Assembly: GCA_034770075.1 (NCBI GenBank) | Contig: CM068385.1 | Location: 71,430,479-71,494,478 of the forward strand | From: Aralia elata | Lineage: Eukaryota > Streptophyta > Magnoliopsida > Apiales > Araliaceae | DNA: 64,000 bases | Direction: 5' to 3' | In this document: in pieces, positions 58,853 to 64,000 of the stretch | How the letters are laid out: each line of letters begins with the position of its first letter | Position numbering within the stretch: the first letter of the stretch is position 1 | Notes under the pieces: model-generated | What the model was told of the DNA's origin: nothing | Seen by the model: the letters and a program-made list of their open reading frames with translations, nothing else | The model's database searches: none | Program-made: the position numbers and the translations under genes

Positions 58853-60465
58853 ACAACTTGTACGGCCTACTCTATAGTCCACTTAATTACTCTACGATCA
58901 GTAGGGGTTAAATAGAGTTACCCTACGGTCTGCTAAAGTTTGGCTGACTTGGTGGAGTTACGCCAAAAGTCAATTGGCTAGGCTTAGCAATGCCCTGCTG
59001 TGACTCTACGATCATCGCTAAGTTCTATGACTTGTTCATGAGATTCTACGATCGTCTAGGGAGGACTCTACGATCAGTGAGGTCCACCCTACGATCGCCT
59101 CTAAGCCTGACCAACACACTCTACGACATGCGACTACAACGCTACGATCACTAGCGAAACTCTATGATTACCGAGGTCCAATTTGCGATTTCCTTCGGGT
59201 CTGACCAACCCACTCTACGATGGTCTAGTGAAACTCTACGATCGGGTAGAGTTGCTCTACGGTCGTAGAGTTCACTCTACGGTTTATTTAAGGCACACTT
59301 CAACATTACATCTCAATAAGAAGTCTTTGGCTAATTGTTCTGAGATCATGGTCTTATATTGGCCAATTTGACGCATGAACTTATTGTTGTCTGGGTCTAC
59401 CAATTTAGCATCAGATCTTAAGGTCCAAACTTAGTTCTGATACAATACTACAGAATCCAAGTTAGAGTTTGGTGTAATATTATCTACTGGTAATACTCTA
59501 TTGACATATTGACAGATGTCAGGAACTGGTTTGTCAGTAACATCACTACTAGGGTCATGGTTACACCCTATATTGGTTTGATTCACGTTTTGATTATAAA
59601 GACCGACTGTCTTCATCTATGATTTATAAACACAAGTCCTGAGATTTACCATAAGGATTATCTCAAGTTGGTCTTACTACTTCAGTTTGATCTGAGCTTG
59701 GCTCAAGTCAACAACTGGTCTCATGCAAATGGACACACAGTCAGAGCTATTTTAATGGAAGGTCACAGAACAACCACTTTTAGGGTTCAACTAAGGTCTT
59801 GCCATGAGTTCTACTATCCATAGTCAATATTTACAATGATCTATGGTCATGAACAACAGTTGCCTACAGAGTGTAGTTCCGACTCTTTGCATTATCACGA
59901 CAAAAGGGACTAAGCCATATTTATTGGTTAAGTATGAATTACCCAACCTATGTACATACAGGTACTCAACTCATAATAACTAAATAAATGAAAGAACTGC
60001 TTAAGGTAGCTGGATTATACCTTCTTGAAGCTCTATCCACTATTTCCTCACCCTCCGACTTTATCTGCCTCACCGAACAGCAAGAGTTACACTGGGATAC
60101 TTTTCTCTCAACTTACTACATTCCTCACTCTCTATGCCGGAAATAAACAGAGTAGCAAGCTCTGCAAATTGACTGAGGGTCTCTATTTAGAGTGGAACTT
60201 TTATCCAATCGTTGGTCATTACCCAGAACTCAAGACCGGTCCATAACAGAATTACCTGTTGGTTAAGAAAGGTTAGGTGAAAAGTTTTCCCCAACCCACT
60301 TTACAAACCATGCTGTAGAAATCACATCAGTCCATATGGGACTTACTTTTAAACCAAGGTAGTGTAGGGTGGCTGTAGACCATTGGTCTACTTCGACAGG
60401 TTGTACTGTCAAGCTAGACTAAAAGTATTAACCTAATGCACTGCATTGGTAATACACATTCAGCC
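58853..60465. other. Unassigned DNA between Athila LTR and copia LTR
   Basis: I recognise no gene. 58897-59283 is dense in CTCTACGATC-like motifs, followed by TTTATTTAAGGC (about 59283), a possible TATA-like box. The rest is ordinary sequence; the short open stretches (for example 60025-60246) match nothing I know. It may be host DNA or the LTR of another old element. Confidence 0.55.
58897..59283 (+). repeat. Dispersed CTCTACGATC motif, about 12 copies
   Basis: CTCTACGATC or one-base variants recur at irregular 20-70 bp spacing (for example about 58898, 58996, 59071, 59213, 59233), with CTCTACGGTC variants toward the end. Near 59240-59270 the motif also occurs inverted. The units between motifs are not clearly homologous. 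Confidence 0.75.
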
Positions 60466-61986
60466 TGTTAGGTTTGTATATAACGCGAGCATGCAATCAA
60501 ATTACATAAATAGAGCGGAAGCGCGATAAAACGAATTTTAAAATTTTTATACAAACCATCACCATGATCGATCAATGTGCTCAATTAACGATATAAACGA
60601 AAGAGAAAGAGAATAAGAATTACCCTCGTAGAACAAAGCTTCCTCGGGTACAAGTTCAACTCCTAGTCCTTCATGTTCTCCTCGAATGATACGGTGTGAT
60701 TCCTTCCTTTGATCAACGTTAGCCACCCAAGTGTTTGGCCTCTAGAGGTGATCCACCAAGGAAGAACAAGTATTCAAGAAGTTGGGTATTTAGCAAAACC
60801 CTAGTTTCTATCTCTATAGAAATTGTAAGTACTCTCCACAATCTAATGCAAGAGTGTGTAACCATAATCTATGATAAGACTTCTCTTATTTATAGATGTA
60901 GGAAAACCCTTCCCTAAACTATTTAGGATTAAGGTTTCTATTCTAATTAAACTCCTTTAATTAAATTAAACTCCTAATCCAATTAGGAATTCATGTGAGA
61001 GTACTTCTATTAATTAATTCCCAATCAATATTAGGAATTAAATAATAGTAATAGTAATAATAATAATAAGACTCCTCTTATTAATTTATATTTAATATTT
61101 CTAAAATATTAAATAATAAATATTAAGATATTTAATTTATTCTATCTCCATAGATTAAATTAAATACACGTAACTTATTATTACAATTATGCCATTTACT
61201 TCTTAAATAAATATTTTTCTTTTGCGGTGTGACCCTTTAGGTTCTCCATATTAAACCGGTTGTGAATAAATCAATTAGAACAATTCTAATCATATTTAAA
61301 TAAATAAATTAAACTATTTAATTCATTTAAATAAATAATATTTATTCTACAATAAGGGTAAGCCCCCTTAGCGATCAACGACTTTCCAGATAATATAGAT
61401 TTCAACATCAATCACAAAAGAACCTTTGAGTAAATAGTTACCGTACAATTCAATCCTTCTACCATACAATATCCCAATTGTATATAAGACATGGATTTAC
61501 TGTCAAGTCTTATTTTATTTAATTATATGTATTTCGATTCCCAAATGCACAACTCAAAATAATGCAAATTAGAAACTCCTTTATAATTTCATTCTACCTT
61601 GGCCAAGGACTACTGAGTTATCATTTATCGAATCACATAGGACATTCACATCTTTTACTAGACGAGGTAGATTCTTTGTTGATCATTCACCTATCTCCAT
61701 GCACAACTAATTATACCCAATCATACCCTTTGATATACCCAAAAGGTCTTAAGGGACATGTCAAAGTATAACTCATCATACACAAGATACTATGATGATC
61801 TCAAGTCCAAGGATCACTTGTACAACTATCACTATAGGAATTCCTATTGACAGGCGAGTAAAACTCCATTAGGTATTCCTTAGCGAGCCACGTTCAGTGA
61901 ACTTATTCTCCAATAAGCACCTACATACTTGCTTTAGTGTCTCCACACAAATGATTTTGAGATCAATCATCCTCTTCCTAAGAGCA
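60466..61986 (-). repeat. copia LTR on minus strand, truncated
   Basis: It starts TGTTAGGTTTG and matches 6634-8150 and 17012-18530, with about 1521 of 1830 bp present. It breaks at CTAAGAGCA where a new sequence begins TGTAATGCC. It is more diverged than the other copies, hence an older insertion. The preceding CAGCC (60461-60465) may be its target duplication. Confidence 0.9.
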
Positions 61987-64000
61987 TGTAATGCCTAGGA
62001 ATTCTTTTAAACATTGTATTAAATTATTTTATTATATGGATCCGTGTAAGTATTGTTATTAATTATATAAATACATGGTTCAATAATTTTCGTGCATTAA
62101 AGGGGCTCACTAATAGTTTGAATAAGTTAATGAGTTAACCCTAAGAATTTAATTACAAGAATAAATTCATTTTACTATTATCGGATTTAAATGATTCGCA
62201 TGAAGAATTATTGTTGAAATAAATATTATAAATAATTAATTAATTGGTTTAGTATTTAAATTAAAAGCAAGGTGGTTAATTTAATTGGGTCATTTTTCTC
62301 TTATTTGGAGTGGCCCATTTTTCATTTTGTTAGTTGGACCCATTTTCTTCTTCCTATGTTATTTTCCAATTGGGCTGCTTCCCATTCTTTTGGCCGACCC
62401 AACTAGTGGGTGAGCCCAATCCTCAATCCAATCGGCTGGACCCAATTCCTTTGAGCCCAAATTCCAAATCTTTTTAGCCGGGTTGGGTCCGTATTTTTCA
62501 ATTGGGGCAACCGGTAGGATTAATTTGAGAACCGGTAGGAGATAGCAGAACCGAGGGAAAAGGGGGAAATCCTAAAGCTTCTCAAATCGGCGAAATCAAA
62601 CCCCCAAATCAAATCAGGCCCTAGCTATCTATCAATCGAGCGAGACAAGCGAGAGACGGGACGGGAAGGAGGTGTCGCCAGGCGTGCGCCGGCGACGGCT
62701 CGAAGCGAGCGGACGATTCAAGGGGCAACCGAGGCAACCAAGGGTTTGGCGATCGGACCAAGAGTCCCAGGATTTCAGCGACACGACCGGTGAGGGCACG
62801 CGTGGCTCGAGGCTGCCGGCGATGTCAGTCGACTCGATGGGAACGACCGGACGACCTCTCCTCCGACCGTCGGTCTTTAACCGGCCGATTAAGGCAATAC
62901 CCAAACCAAATTGGGTAAACCTTCTATTATAAATTGACCCCTTCACAAACCCTAAACCTAGTCTCGTGCCGAAAATTTGTAAGTCAAGGAAATTGCAGAG
63001 GGGAAGAAGAAGAAGAAAAAGGCTGCCGCCCCGGCGTCAACACCAAGGTATAAATTAGTTCAAGCGGCTGTGATAATTTTCCGTTTAGGTTTTCGTGTGA
63101 ATTTCCTTTTCTTTTCTTCTCTCTGTACATTGAAATATCCTAAGAGATTTGGCAGTTAAATTTTGTACTGTGCTGGGTATTTTGTTTCTCTGTATTGGAC
63201 TAAATTGTTCCTGGGTACTACTTGTATTGTGTTATATTGCATTTGAACTGGAAAATTTGTGTTTGGTATTGGTTTACAAAGTCTGGTATTGTATGGTGTT
63301 GATTCATTTTGATTAAAGAATCTGGTATTGTGATTTTGGGTAGTATATTTACTATTGTTGGTTGATATACTCTGTATTAGGGTGTGGTATTAAAACTGCT
63401 TGGGTTCTTTTCAAGGCGATTAAGCCAGTGCAGTGTTATAGAGTGTATACAATATGTTGTTATAATGCCTGAACGGACTGTTTCATTGTTGGGTAATAAT
63501 TTTTGGTTAGTTGAAATGAAATTGCAGATGTTGGGTATAATTGTGACTGTTGAATGTGATGATGTGGAAACCCATTGCATGGTAGCATGCTGTAAAACCT
63601 TTTATGATAATACCACTGTTGAACAAATTTTTGGAATTGGGTTGTGCGAATCATTGGGATCAAATGCTTGTTAAACCACTATTACCTAACAAAGGTTTAA
63701 CGACTACTGTTGGTTTAATTGTTGATATTTATTTGAGTTAATATAATCATTATTTATTACTTATCAATGCAAAAAAAAAAATAATAAAGTTAACAAATAT
63801 TTAATTATTATTTAACTAATGTTAAATAATAATGAAGGATATTCATTATTCATCACTAAATAATAAATAAAGATAATAAATATTTAATTATTATTTAATT
63901 AATAATAATTAAGTATGAATAGAATTAATAAATTAATTATTTATTACTTATTAAGTAATACATAAAGATAAGAAATAATTATTAGTTATTATTTAATTTT
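61987..64000 (+). mobile_element. LTR-like sequence inserted in copia LTR, right end outside window
   Basis: A sharp junction at 61987 starts TGTAATGCCTAGG, a TG start like those of long plant gypsy LTRs. TATAAATTGACCCC (about 62929) followed by CACAAACCCTAAACC resembles an LTR core promoter. The last 300 bp are a TTAATTATTATTTAA-rich low-complexity stretch. No gag or pol is present. If an element, its other end should repeat GAGCA. Open stretches at 62632-62946 and 63384-63674 match no family I know. Confidence 0.6.

Noticed and set aside
59429..59445. Degenerate tRNA-Met primer site on the minus strand
   Set aside because: The reverse complement TTGTATCAGAACTAAGT resembles the usual TGGTATCAGAGC site, but it has several mismatches and no TG LTR end follows at the right spacing.
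62632..62946. Arg/Pro-rich open frames on both strands
   Set aside because: They sit in a GC-rich stretch just before a promoter-like TATAAATTG, overlap antisense and have no recognisable domain.

Overview
This is plant nuclear DNA, probably from a flowering plant, made almost entirely of nested LTR retrotransposons. I found no intact host gene, no rRNA or tRNA gene, no CRISPR array and no operon. The plant call rests on three things. A Ty1/copia family (order GAG-PR-INT-RT-RNaseH) is primed by initiator tRNA-Met. An Athila-type Ty3/gypsy element has a tRNA-Asp-like primer site. A Tat/Ogre-type Ty3/gypsy element carries tandem repeats in its 3' UTR. The background is AT-rich.

Layout as deposited. 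1-6633 and 18840-25982 are two head-to-tail copies (A and B) of a decayed + strand copia element sharing one LTR. A minus-strand copia element of the same family (6634-18839, target duplication AACTT) sits inside the shared LTR. A 2.96 kb solo LTR (10864-13824, target duplication ATTAT) sits inside that element's integrase. Copy B ends inside a minus-strand copia LTR fragment (25983-26523), which abuts the truncated 5' LTR of an Athila-type element. A 100-N gap (28128-28227) follows. After the gap, 28228-43584 repeats 13220-28127 in the same order with the same junctions. The simplest reading is two overlapping contig ends that were never merged, so about 15 kb is probably counted twice. The sequence next to the gap on both sides is rich in small insertions and includes a poly-G block.

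42050-58852 is the Athila-type element: partial 5' LTR, primer site, a short gag-protease reading frame with one internal stop, no polymerase, a structured 3' region, polypurine tract and complete 3' LTR. A Tat/Ogre-type element (46274-56649, target duplication GGGTT) is inserted in its 3' region. That element keeps a broken gag and an integrase C-terminus but has lost reverse transcriptase and RNase H. It carries a 91-bp-period minisatellite.

58853-60465 is unassigned DNA rich in a CTCTACGATC-like motif. 60466-61986 is another minus-strand copia LTR, cut by a new LTR-like sequence that starts at 61987 and runs off the window.

Inferred order of events: the Athila-type element is oldest. A minus copia entered its 5' LTR, a + copia entered that copia's LTR, the + copia was tandemly duplicated after decaying, a second minus copia entered the shared LTR, and a gypsy-like element reduced to a solo LTR entered that. 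The Tat element entered the Athila 3' region independently. No protein here looks able to work alone. I saw no convincing new biological system. The most unusual signals are four consecutive hairpins with unit-specific matching arms (45980-46195), a 24-bp-arm palindrome present in only one LTR of the Tat element, and the likely false duplication.
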